A DNA stretch of 64,000 bases, taken from NCBI GenBank assembly GCA_965203195.1, contig OZ241860.1, forward strand, positions 1,488,001 through 1,552,000, read 5' to 3'. Origin of the DNA: Bin87 sp965203195. Its GTDB lineage: Bacteria; Chloroflexota; Dehalococcoidia; Lucifugimonadales; UBA3495. Every line of letters begins with the position of its first letter. Positions within the stretch are counted from its first letter, which is position 1. The position numbers and the translations under genes were made by a program. Positions 48,156 to 56,727 of the stretch are shown piece by piece. Under the pieces are notes generated by a model. The model made no database searches, had not been told where the DNA came from, and saw nothing but the letters and a program-made list of their open reading frames with translations.

Positions 48156-50138
48156 TCAGGGAGTCACCGTGGTGGTAATCAGCCCCGGGTTGGGGGGTAT
48201 GGCGACGCCGGGGGGGACGGTTACGGCAAAGAGCACCGGGTAGCTGATGATGCCCCGTTCAGTGCGGACATCGCCCGCGGTGTCCAGGACGGCGGCGGCG
48301 AAGTCCACGCCGGGCAAGGCGCCCATAGTGACACGGGCCGGGGTGCCTACGCCGATGCGGTCGATGTAGTTGGTTTCCACCAGCCCCAGCACGTTGATTT
48401 GGGCGGGGTCAACGACCTCAATAACCCGGGCATCCACCCGCGCCACATCGCCGGGGCGGATGGATACGAAACGGATTATGCCGTCAAAGGGGGCGCGGAT
48501 TACGGCGTCGGCCAAATCCTGGCGGCGGCGGTCGCGGGTGACGGCGAGGCGTTCAATGTCGGAGCGGGCCAGGGCCACGGCGGCGGCGTCCGGCCCGGCG
48601 GCGAGGTCGTCGCGCACCTCGCGGGCGGTGGCCACGGCCTGGTCGGCGGCGGGGATGGCCTGTTTGGCGGTGGCGACGGCCTGGTTCAGCACCGCCAGCT
48701 CGGCCTCGTCGGGGCCGGGCCGCAGCCGGGAGAGGCGGTTGCGTGCCGATTCCAGCGTGAGCCGTCCGTTGTCCACCACGGCTTGCAGGCGGGCCAGTTC
48801 AATGCGGTCCACGCCTTTCTCGGCTTTGTCCAGATCGCGGTTGGCGCTGTTGAGGCGTTCCTGGGCGGCGGTTACGGCGGCGTCCAGGGCGTCCAGGCGG
48901 TTCCGGTCGGGGCCGTCGCTTTCGTCCTTGAGGTTCCGGTTGAGGCGGGCCAGTTGCTCCTGCAGCACGATGATGCGGTTGGCGGCGGCGGCGCGGTCGA
49001 ATTCCTTGGGGCCGGCTTCCAGTTCGGTTACTTCGTCTTGCCAGGTTTGGACGGTCTGGCGGGCAGTGTCCACGGCGGATTGCAGGGCGCGGAACTGCAC
49101 CACATCAAAGTTCTGGCCGTCGCTGAGGGATTTGAAGTCGCCGTCAATGGCGCGGAGCTGGAAGGCGGCGAAGGCTTCCTCGGCGGCGTCCAGGTCGTTT
49201 TCCGCCCGGGCCAGCCGCTGGCGGGCGGCAGTGAGCCGGGCGTCGTGGTTGACATCAAAATCCCGCAAGGCGTCGCGCGCCTGGTCCAGCTGCTGCTCCG
49301 TTCCGGAGATGTCGTTCCGTATTTTAGAAAGGTTCTCCTGGTGGTCGGGCAGGAAGTCGTCCCGCGCGTCCTGGGCGGTGTCCAGGGCCACGCGGGCGTT
49401 CTCCCGGGCTTGCAGGGCGGTGGCGAAGCGTTCGCTCTGCCCGTCGGCAAAGTCGGAGAGGGCTTCCTGGGCGCGGTCCAGGGCGGCTTCGGCGTCGGTG
49501 ACGGCCTTGCGGGCGGCGCCCAGGTTGACGTCGTAGCGGAGCTGGAAATCGTCCAGCGCGTTCTGGGCGTTTTCCAGGTTGAGGCCGGCCTGGGCGCGGC
49601 CGCTTTCGGCTTGGGCCAGGGCGCTTTCGGCCTGGGCCAGGGCGTTCTCGGCGCGGGCGCGCACCAGCGGGTCATTGGACTCCAGCCCCTGGGCGGTGTC
49701 CAGGCGGTCGCGGGCGGCGTCCAGGTCAAACTCGGCCTGGGCCACGGCCCGTTCCAAACGGGACAGGGTTTCGGTGTCCAGCGTGGCCAGGGTGTCGCCG
49801 GCGGACACGGGGTCGCCCGCGGCGATATTGACGGCGCCCACTTCGCCGGCGACGGCAAAGGACAAATCGGAGCGGGTGGCGAAAATCAGCTCGCTGCGGA
49901 CGCGGAAATCACTGGCGGCTACGACCGGCGGCGGGGCGGCCGCGTCTCCGCCGGGCGAGGCGGCGCCGCCGTTGGTATTGGCGGCGCCATTGGTATTGGC
50001 GGCGTCAGAAGGGCCGCCGCAGGCCGCCGCCAGCAGAACCAGCGCGGCTAACGCGGGCAGCGCCGGCAGCGCAAGGCGGCGGCAGGACACGGAAAAGCGA
50101 CCGGACACGGGACAAGAGCGGAACAGCAGCGGTTTCAA
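48156..50138 (-). CDS. RND/HlyD-type periplasmic adaptor, lipoprotein with very long coiled coil
   Basis: The 660-residue protein has a lipoprotein signal ending VLLAAAC (C40) and a Gly/Asn/Pro linker. The biotinyl-lipoyl-like half-motif AGDPVSAGDTLATLDTETL follows at about 105. A coiled coil of about 400 residues (RLERAVAQAEFDLDAARDRLDTAQ and many heptads) is much longer than in ordinary adaptors. After it come DAVIRAPFDGIIRFVSIRPGDVARV and the barrel LVETNYIDRIGVGTPARVT. It would link the RND pump at 50189-53401, 50 bases upstream, to outer layers; both are likely one operon. Confidence 0.87.
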   Translation of the reverse strand: MKPLLFRSCPVSGRFSVSCRRLALPALPALAALVLLAAACGGPSDAANTNGAANTNGGAASPGGDAAAPPPVVAASDFRVRSELIFATRSDLSFAVAGEVGAVNIAAGDPVSAGDTLATLDTETLSRLERAVAQAEFDLDAARDRLDTAQGLESNDPLVRARAENALAQAESALAQAESGRAQAGLNLENAQNALDDFQLRYDVNLGAARKAVTDAEAALDRAQEALSDFADGQSERFATALQARENARVALDTAQDARDDFLPDHQENLSKIRNDISGTEQQLDQARDALRDFDVNHDARLTAARQRLARAENDLDAAEEAFAAFQLRAIDGDFKSLSDGQNFDVVQFRALQSAVDTARQTVQTWQDEVTELEAGPKEFDRAAAANRIIVLQEQLARLNRNLKDESDGPDRNRLDALDAAVTAAQERLNSANRDLDKAEKGVDRIELARLQAVVDNGRLTLESARNRLSRLRPGPDEAELAVLNQAVATAKQAIPAADQAVATAREVRDDLAAGPDAAAVALARSDIERLAVTRDRRRQDLADAVIRAPFDGIIRFVSIRPGDVARVDARVIEVVDPAQINVLGLVETNYIDRIGVGTPARVTMGALPGVDFAAAVLDTAGDVRTERGIISYPVLFAVTVPPGVAIPPNPGLITTTVTP

Positions 50139-50188
50139 TTGACAGCCTCGTTTGACAGCCTGGTTGCGGTGTTTTGCGGAGGCGCGTT

Positions 50189-53100
50189 TTAATCGGCCGC
50201 CGGGTTGGATGCGGGCTGCGGGGCCGGGCGCCGGGCGATGAGCCGGCCGATGCGCCCCCCCAGGTTGGGTATGGATTCGTGGAACAGCATATAGGTGACG
50301 GGAACGGCCACCAGCGTGAGGAAGGTGGAGCTGATGAGGCCGCCGATGACCACAGTAGCCAGTTCCGCGCCCACCAGTCCGGTGGCGTCGCTGAACGCCA
50401 GCGGGAAAATGGCGAGGATGGTGGTGAAAGCGGTCATCAGGATGGGGCGCAGGCGGGTGCGCCCGGCCTCAATGATGGCGTCCAGGGCCTCGTAACCTTG
50501 GGCGCGGAGCTGGTTGACGAAGGTAATGAGCACAATGGCGTTGGTGACCACGATGCCGATGAGGAACAGGAAGCCCATCATCGCGGGCAGGCTCAAGGCG
50601 CGCCCGGTAACGGCCAGCGCCACCAAGGCGCCCACGATGGCCAGGGGCATACTCAACACCACTATGAACGGATCCCGCAGCGAGCCCAGCGAGGCTACCA
50701 TCACCAGATAGACCAGGGAGACGCCGATGGCCATGGCGATATAGACATTGTTGAACTGCTCCTGGATGTCGCTGGCGAAACCGCCCTCGTGGACGGTAAC
50801 GCCGGTGGGCAGCCGGGTGGCGGCGATGACGCGGCTGACCTCGGAGCTGATGGCTTCGGTATCCTGTCCCTCAAAAGTGCCGCTGATGGTTACGGAACGG
50901 TCGCCGTTGTAATGCGTAATCACCGACGGGCCGAGGGTGGATTTGACGGCGCTGATGGCGCCCAGCTGGACGTTGCCGCCGGGGCCGCCGATGTTCAGGC
51001 GCTGCAATTCGTCAATGGCGTCAACGGCGTCGTCGCGCCCGCGCACTACGACATCGTAGGTGTTGCCCTCGAGGCTAACATCGGCGACGTCGGCGCCATA
51101 GACCCAGGAACGAACCTGGGTGGCTACGGAACGGGAGTCCAGGCCGTAGCGGCCGGCCTCGTCCAGGTCGACGGCAAAGGTAACTTCCTCGGCGGTGTCG
51201 CTGATGTTGGTTTTGACATTGACCAGGCCGGGGACAGGCTCAATGCGTTCCAGCAGTTGCAGGGCCGCCGCCTGGACATTGCTGAAGTTGGCGCCGGTGA
51301 TAGTGGTCTCCAGGCCGGCTTCGGGGGGGCCGGCCTCGTCGGCGGATACCTGGAAATCGACTCCGTCCTTGTCGGGGAAATCCTGCCGGAGTCGGCGCGC
51401 CAGGTCCGGGGGGGCGGCGGCGGAGACGGGGATGAAAAAGCTGGCGACATCAAAGCCGCTGTCACCGGTGCTGGGGCCGAAGTTTTGGCTGGAGGCACCC
51501 AGCGTAACTTGGTACGCATCGATGTGGCCGGCCTGGCGGTAGCTTTCCAGGGTCTGTTCGACCTGGCGCACTTCGCGGAACATGGCGGCAGCGTTGGCGC
51601 CCTCGGGCAGCGTGATGTCAATGCTTACCGATTCGATCTGGCCTTCGGAGAACAGGGTGATGGGCAGTACGGTAATCAAGTAAAGGCTGGCGGCGACGGT
51701 GATGATGCAGCCGAGCAGGGTAATGAGGCGGTGGCGCAGTACCCAGACGAGGGGCGGGGTGTAGATACGTTGCAGCCAGGCGCTGTTGTCGCGGGCGGCG
51801 ACGTCCGCGTCCGAGTCAGTATCGGTATCGTCCGTGGCCATATCGTTGCGGCGGAGGAGGGCGGAGCCGAGCACGGGGACGGCGGTGAGGGCAATCAAGG
51901 TTGACGCCAGCAGCGATACGCAGACGGTTTGGGCGAAAGGCAGGAAAAACTGCCCCACCGCGCCGGGGATGAATGCCAGAGGCAGAAAGACGGCAACGGT
52001 GGTCAGCGTGGAGCCGACGATGGCGGCGCCGACTTCGCGGGCGCCCTGGATGGCCGCCGTTGCGCGATCCTCGCCGGCCTGGACATGGCGATAGGTGTTT
52101 TCCAAAACGACGATGCTGTCGTCGACAATACGACCGACGGCGATGGCCAGGCCGGCCAGGCTCATAAAGTTGATCGTCCAGTCAAATACGGCCATCACCA
52201 CCATCGTAGTCATTACGCTGAGCGGTATGGAGACGGCGATAATCAGCGTGGGGCGCAGGGCGTTCAGGATGCCCCGGACGGCGGAGGGCCGGATTTGGAG
52301 CAGGAAAAGGAATATGGCCAGCACGGCGATGGCGAAGCCCTGCACGCCCTGGCCGAGGACGCTGGCGAGCTGTTCCTCCAGCTCGGGGCCTTCGTTTTCC
52401 AGGAGTTCCAGGGTGATGTCCGGCGGCAGTTCCAGCTGGGCGATTTCGGCGAGGACGCCGTCGGTCACATCAATGGTGTTGGAGTCGGGCAGGGGCAGGA
52501 TGGAAAGGGCGATGGAAGGACTGCCGTTGGTGCGCGACACGGTGGCGGCCTCGGGCGTGTCAATCACCACATCGGCAACCTGGGAGAGCAGGATGGGGGT
52601 GACTCTGCCGGTGGGGGCGCCGCCGGCGTCGGTCTCGCGCACATAGGTGACGGGGACGGCGGCGATGGCGTCCAGGTCGGTATAGCCGTGGTAAGTGCGG
52701 ATGGGCAGGGATTTGTCGCCCTGCCGCAGGTCGCCGGCGTTGAGGTCGATGGCGTTGCCGGTGACGGCGTTGATGACGCTCTGGATGTTGAGGTCGTAGT
52801 CGTCCAGTCGGTGGGGGTCGACGATGACGGAAACGCGCTCGGTGATGCCGCCCTGGATCTGGGCGTCATAGACGCCGTCCACGGCCTCCAGGCGGGGTAC
52901 GATCTGGTCGTCAATGACCCGGCGCAGGGAGGGGATGTCGCGTTCGCCGGTGACGCTGAAGCGCATAATGGGGAAGATGTCGGAGGTGACGCGGACGACA
53001 AAGGGGTCGTTGGCGTAGTCGGGCAGGTTGACGCCGCTGATGTCGTTGCGGATTTCGTCCTCGGCGTCCTCGATGTCGGAGCCGGTGACGAAGCTGGCGG

Positions 53101-53401
53101 TGACCAGCGACAGGTTGGCGGTGGTTACGGAGGTGACCCGCTCCAGGTCGGCCATACCCAGGATGGCGTCCTCCAGCTTGTCGGTGATTTCGGTGGCGGC
53201 GGTGGTCGGGTCGCTCTGGTCGTAGGAAGCGCCTACGATGATCGTGCCGAATGTGATGTCGGGGAACAGCTCCTGCTGTAGCTGCTGGTATGAATAAACG
53301 CCCAGCCCCAGCAGCAGGATCATTACCATAACGGTGACCGACTTGCGGCTCAAGGCCAGTTCGGTGAGGAAGCTCACGATGCCCCCCGTGGTTTTGCGCA
53401 A
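50189..53401 (-). CDS. RND efflux transporter (AcrB/MMPL-like superfamily, HAE-type)
   Basis: The 1070-residue protein has the duplicated RND layout: TM1 at the N-terminus (SVTVMVMILLLGLGVYSYQQLQQELFPDI), a large extracytoplasmic loop, TM2-6 with MSLAGLAIAVGRIVDDSIVVLEN, and the same in the second half (LPAMMGFLFLIGIVVTNAIVLITFV). The GRIVDDSIVVLEN segment holds the acidic residues of the proton relay. It exports drugs, lipids or metabolites by proton motive force. I keep the TTG at 53401; a GTG at 53377 (start SFLTELAL) may be the true start. No outer-membrane TolC gene is visible. Confidence 0.92.
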   Translation of the reverse strand: MRKTTGGIVSFLTELALSRKSVTVMVMILLLGLGVYSYQQLQQELFPDITFGTIIVGASYDQSDPTTAATEITDKLEDAILGMADLERVTSVTTANLSLVTASFVTGSDIEDAEDEIRNDISGVNLPDYANDPFVVRVTSDIFPIMRFSVTGERDIPSLRRVIDDQIVPRLEAVDGVYDAQIQGGITERVSVIVDPHRLDDYDLNIQSVINAVTGNAIDLNAGDLRQGDKSLPIRTYHGYTDLDAIAAVPVTYVRETDAGGAPTGRVTPILLSQVADVVIDTPEAATVSRTNGSPSIALSILPLPDSNTIDVTDGVLAEIAQLELPPDITLELLENEGPELEEQLASVLGQGVQGFAIAVLAIFLFLLQIRPSAVRGILNALRPTLIIAVSIPLSVMTTMVVMAVFDWTINFMSLAGLAIAVGRIVDDSIVVLENTYRHVQAGEDRATAAIQGAREVGAAIVGSTLTTVAVFLPLAFIPGAVGQFFLPFAQTVCVSLLASTLIALTAVPVLGSALLRRNDMATDDTDTDSDADVAARDNSAWLQRIYTPPLVWVLRHRLITLLGCIITVAASLYLITVLPITLFSEGQIESVSIDITLPEGANAAAMFREVRQVEQTLESYRQAGHIDAYQVTLGASSQNFGPSTGDSGFDVASFFIPVSAAAPPDLARRLRQDFPDKDGVDFQVSADEAGPPEAGLETTITGANFSNVQAAALQLLERIEPVPGLVNVKTNISDTAEEVTFAVDLDEAGRYGLDSRSVATQVRSWVYGADVADVSLEGNTYDVVVRGRDDAVDAIDELQRLNIGGPGGNVQLGAISAVKSTLGPSVITHYNGDRSVTISGTFEGQDTEAISSEVSRVIAATRLPTGVTVHEGGFASDIQEQFNNVYIAMAIGVSLVYLVMVASLGSLRDPFIVVLSMPLAIVGALVALAVTGRALSLPAMMGFLFLIGIVVTNAIVLITFVNQLRAQGYEALDAIIEAGRTRLRPILMTAFTTILAIFPLAFSDATGLVGAELATVVIGGLISSTFLTLVAVPVTYMLFHESIPNLGGRIGRLIARRPAPQPASNPAAD

Positions 53402-53607
53402 CGCGCGGCGGCGCGCTGCGGTGCGGTTATCGTTAATTGGCTACGCTGTCGCCGGCGGGTTCGGATTGGGGGGCGGCCGGGGCGTTCAGGCGTGACAAGC
53501 AGCCCGGGAAAGGGTTTCAATTGTACCAGACGGATCATACCAGATTGACGGCGATAATGGCGGGCGAATCGCTCCGATTTGCGGGCGCGCCGGCCGGCGG
53601 TTTCGGG

Positions 53608-55143
53608 CTACCCGGAAAGCGCCGCTCTGATGTCGTTGACGGTTTGCCGCAGCCGGTCGTCGTTCCCGATGGCGCTGCGGATTTTGCCGGCGCCGTGGAG
53701 GGCGGTGCTGTGGCTGCGCCCGGACAGAAACCGGCCGGCGTCGGTGGGCGTCATTCCCAGGTCGTCCATCAGCAGGTACATTGCCACCTGCCGCGCCTGG
53801 GCCGTTTTGGCGGCGCGGCTGCGGCCCAGGATCTGCTCCGGGGCGATGCGGTAGTAGCGGGCGATTTCTTGCAGCGTCGCTTCCGGGGTTACAGCGCGGC
53901 GGGAGTCGGGGCCGATGACGGCGTCCAGCTGTTCCTCTACCGAGGCCGGCGTCAGGGGAACATTCATTAGCTGCGCCAGGGCCGTTACCCGGTTGAAGGC
54001 GCCTTGTAGCTGGCGCACGTTGTCCTGGGCGCGCCGGGCGATGATTTCCAGGACGGCGTCCGGCACGGCGGCGGCACCGGCGTGGGCCGTCCGGGCCTGC
54101 GCCCAGGTATGGAGGATGGCCAGGCGCATTTCCGGCGAAGGCGGCTGGATGTCGGCCACAAGCCCCCACTGGAACCGGGAGCGCAGGCGTTCCTCCAGGG
54201 CGGCGATGCTCCGGGGCGGGCGGTCGCTGGTCAGCACAACCCGCGCGCCGGCCTGGTGCAGGTCGTTGAAGGTGTGGAACAGGCTTTCCTGCGTCTGTTC
54301 CTTGCCGGCCAGAAACTGCACATCGTCCAGCAGCAGCAGGTCGAGGCTGCGGTAGCGGTCGCGGAACTCCCGCATTGAGCGGCGCGCGATGGCGGAGACG
54401 AATTCGTTGGTGAACTGTTCCGAGGTGGCATAGAGTACGGAAAGCCCCTGGCGCCGGGCGCAGTTGCCGATGGCGTGGAGCAGGTGGGTTTTGCCCAGCC
54501 CGGAGCCGGCGTAGAGGAGCAGGGGGTTGTAGCCGGGGGTGCCGGCCGGCCCCTTGCCGTCGGCGCCGTTCCCGTCGTCATTGGCGTCGGCGGCGATGAG
54601 GGAACGGGCGGCGTGGCAGGCCAGCTGGTTGCTGGCGCCCACCACAAAGTTGTCAAAGGTGTAGCGGGGGTTGCAGGTGGCGGCGTTGACCGGCGCCCAG
54701 TCGTAGCCGCCGCCGGTTCCGATTCCGGTTACCTGGCCGCGTCCCAGGTCGTAGTCGTCCGGGACAGGGGCGCGGCGGGCGGCGGGCGGCGGGGCGGCGC
54801 TGATGGCGGACACGCCGGCGCGGCTGCGGCGGGCGGCATTGCCGGCCGGGGAGTCCCCATCCGCGGGCGTGTCCGCGGCGGCGGCCGGCAGGGCCCGGTA
54901 GCGTATGGCGGCGTCCCGCCCCAGGGTTTTGCTCAAGGCTTCCTGGGCCATGGCCTGGTGCAGAGGCAGTTCCAGCCAGGACACGGCGAAGGAGCTGGCG
55001 GCGGCTACCACCAGGCTGCCGTCCTCCCAGCTGTGCCCCGCGCAGGGGCGCAGGAAGGTGTTGAAATGCTCCCGGGGCATTTCCATTTGCAGCCGGCCCA
55101 GAACGGCCTGCCAGACGGATGCGGCGTCGGAAAAGTCCGCCAT
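53608..55143 (-). CDS. dnaA: Chromosomal replication initiator DnaA
   Basis: The 511-residue protein has the N-terminal domain I (VWQAVLGRLQMEMPREHFNTFLRP), a long low-complexity domain II (about 85-165), and domain III AAA+: YTFDNFVVGASNQLACHAARS, Walker A AGSGLGKTHLL, Walker B LLLLDDVQFLAGK. Domain IV carries the DnaA signature in variant form, RSHSTALHGAGKI instead of RDHTTVLH. The changed signature could alter DnaA-box recognition. It is not next to dnaN, recF or gyrB, which is unusual. It begins 13 bp repeats and AT-rich DNA upstream. Confidence 0.95.
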   Translation of the reverse strand: MADFSDAASVWQAVLGRLQMEMPREHFNTFLRPCAGHSWEDGSLVVAAASSFAVSWLELPLHQAMAQEALSKTLGRDAAIRYRALPAAAADTPADGDSPAGNAARRSRAGVSAISAAPPPAARRAPVPDDYDLGRGQVTGIGTGGGYDWAPVNAATCNPRYTFDNFVVGASNQLACHAARSLIAADANDDGNGADGKGPAGTPGYNPLLLYAGSGLGKTHLLHAIGNCARRQGLSVLYATSEQFTNEFVSAIARRSMREFRDRYRSLDLLLLDDVQFLAGKEQTQESLFHTFNDLHQAGARVVLTSDRPPRSIAALEERLRSRFQWGLVADIQPPSPEMRLAILHTWAQARTAHAGAAAVPDAVLEIIARRAQDNVRQLQGAFNRVTALAQLMNVPLTPASVEEQLDAVIGPDSRRAVTPEATLQEIARYYRIAPEQILGRSRAAKTAQARQVAMYLLMDDLGMTPTDAGRFLSGRSHSTALHGAGKIRSAIGNDDRLRQTVNDIRAALSG

Positions 55144-55735
55144 AGTAGGTCAATCTCCCCCAATTGAACTGGTTGCCGGAACTGGTTGCCGGAACTGGTT
55201 GCCGGAACTGCCTGCAATGTTAGGCGGCCTTTGGGGGCGTATGCCAGACGGCCGGGGGGAAATATTAATTCGGCATACATTAGAAAAGGGTTTAATTCAA
55301 TGCACACTTTGAAAAAAGGAATCCTTTTCCAACATACCGGGGCCTGGCGCGGCCGGCCGGCGCGGGGAAAGCCCCCGCGCCGGACGCCGCCGTGCCGGGA
55401 GCGGGGGCAGGGCCGGGGACGAAAGAACGGCGCCGGCATCAACATCTGGTAGATAGCGATTCCGGGATAACCGGGTTATCGCTTGTCCGTAGCGGTTGGG
55501 AGCAGTTTTGCCGGCGCCCGGGCGCCGGGTTCGGGCGCGGGGCGCCGAGGATGGCACCAAAAGGGAACAGCGTAAAATCGGGGCGGCCCCGGATTGCGGA
55601 TGGCCGGATTGCGGATGGCCGCCGGCGGGAATGCGAAACGATTTGGCGGAGCGCCGCCGCCGGATATGTTACTATCACTGCCGCGCGCCGGCCGGAACTA
55701 GTGATGACGATGACGCCGCCGCCGGGAGATACGCT
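55144..55735. other. Candidate origin region upstream of dnaA
   Basis: 592 bases without a supported gene. Three direct 13-bp repeats (GAACTGGTTGCCG at 55166-55204) are followed at 55261-55338 by a segment of about 31% G+C, far below its surroundings. Near 55455 an interrupted palindrome AGCGAT ... GATAACCGGGTTATC ... gives two TTATC cores on opposite strands. No perfect TTATCCACA box was found, so origin function is only a possibility. Frames in this region are shadows. Confidence 0.4.
55166..55204. repeat. Three 13-bp direct repeats upstream of dnaA
   Basis: GAACTGGTTGCCG occurs three times in perfect tandem (55166, 55179, 55192) followed by GAACTG. Iteron-like repeats beside dnaA may bind DnaA or another factor; simple slippage is the alternative. 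Confidence 0.75.
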
Positions 55736-56725
55736 ATGACTACCCAATCGCCGGCCCGAACCGTTCCGGCGCCGGAGACGATGCCGGAACCCCTCGCTCC
55801 GGGGGCTTTCATACCCCTGGACACGGACCCGGACACTTTCATTTCACCTGACCCGCTCCCGATGCCGGACGCTATGACGCAAGAACCTTTTTTCACCGAC
55901 TTCATGAGCACCCTGCGGCGCTATCTGCGGCAGTACGCGGATGTCCTGATTTCCGGGGACAGCTGCCTGTACTACGACCGCGGCAACCTCAACCGTCGCT
56001 ACGAACCGGACTGCTACATTGCCTTCGGGGTGGATGTGGCGCCCATTCACGCCCGCAACGGCTATATGGTGTGGATTGCGGGCAAGCCGCCCGATTTCGC
56101 CCTGGAAATCGCTTCGGAAAGCACCTGGCGGCGGGATCTGGGCGTCAAGCGGCGGGATTACGCCCGGATGGGCATCCGGGAGTACTGGCGGTTTGACGCC
56201 GAGGGGCAGTACTACGGCGCGCCCCTGGCCGGCGACCGGCTGGTGAACGGGCGCTATGTACCCATCCCAATGGAACGGCGGGAGGACGGCTCCATTTGGG
56301 GATACAGCGCCGTGCTGGGCCTGTATCTCTGCTGGTACGGGGGCTGGCTCTATTTCTGGAACCCGCTGACCGGGACTTTCCTGCGGAACATTGACGCCGC
56401 CGAGGATGCGCTGGTGGCCACGCAGGACCAGCTGGAGGCGTCTCAGGAGGCGCTGGCGACGACGCGGGAGCAGCTGACGGAATCCCAGGATGCGTTGGAG
56501 GCATCCCAGGATGCGCTGGCGACGACGCAAGGGCGGCTGGATGCCGTGCGTTCCGGCAAGCAGAATGCCCTACAGCAGTTGGCCGATGCCCGCGCCGGCG
56601 AGGATGGGGCGCGGCAAGAGCTGGCCGACGCCCAGGAAATTATCCGCCGCCTTCAGCAGCAGCTGGAGGAAACCCGTTCCGGCGAGACCGCACCCGGGGA
56701 GACTGAACCCGGCGAGGAGGATTAG
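55736..56725 (+). CDS. Uma2 family (DUF820) protein with C-terminal coiled coil
   Basis: From ATG 55736 the product is 329 residues. The N-terminal Uma2 domain has RYEPDCYIAFGVDV, KPPDFALEIASESTWRRDLGVKRRDYARMGIREYWRFD with D in EPDCYI and E in ALEIAS as the nuclease-like pair. GTFLRNIDAAEDALVATQD begins a coiled coil of about 100 residues made of DALEASQDALATT-like repeats and ends QLEETRSGE. The stop lies two bases before the dihydropyrimidinase ATG, so translation is coupled. Confidence 0.85.
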   Translation: MTTQSPARTVPAPETMPEPLAPGAFIPLDTDPDTFISPDPLPMPDAMTQEPFFTDFMSTLRRYLRQYADVLISGDSCLYYDRGNLNRRYEPDCYIAFGVDVAPIHARNGYMVWIAGKPPDFALEIASESTWRRDLGVKRRDYARMGIREYWRFDAEGQYYGAPLAGDRLVNGRYVPIPMERREDGSIWGYSAVLGLYLCWYGGWLYFWNPLTGTFLRNIDAAEDALVATQDQLEASQEALATTREQLTESQDALEASQDALATTQGRLDAVRSGKQNALQQLADARAGEDGARQELADAQEIIRRLQQQLEETRSGETAPGETEPGEED

Positions 56726-56727
56726 CT

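Noticed and set aside
47973..50051. 692-codon plus-strand frame across the adaptor gene
   Set aside because: Gly/Val-rich shadow of a coiled-coil gene on the other strand; it also overlaps the tRNA.
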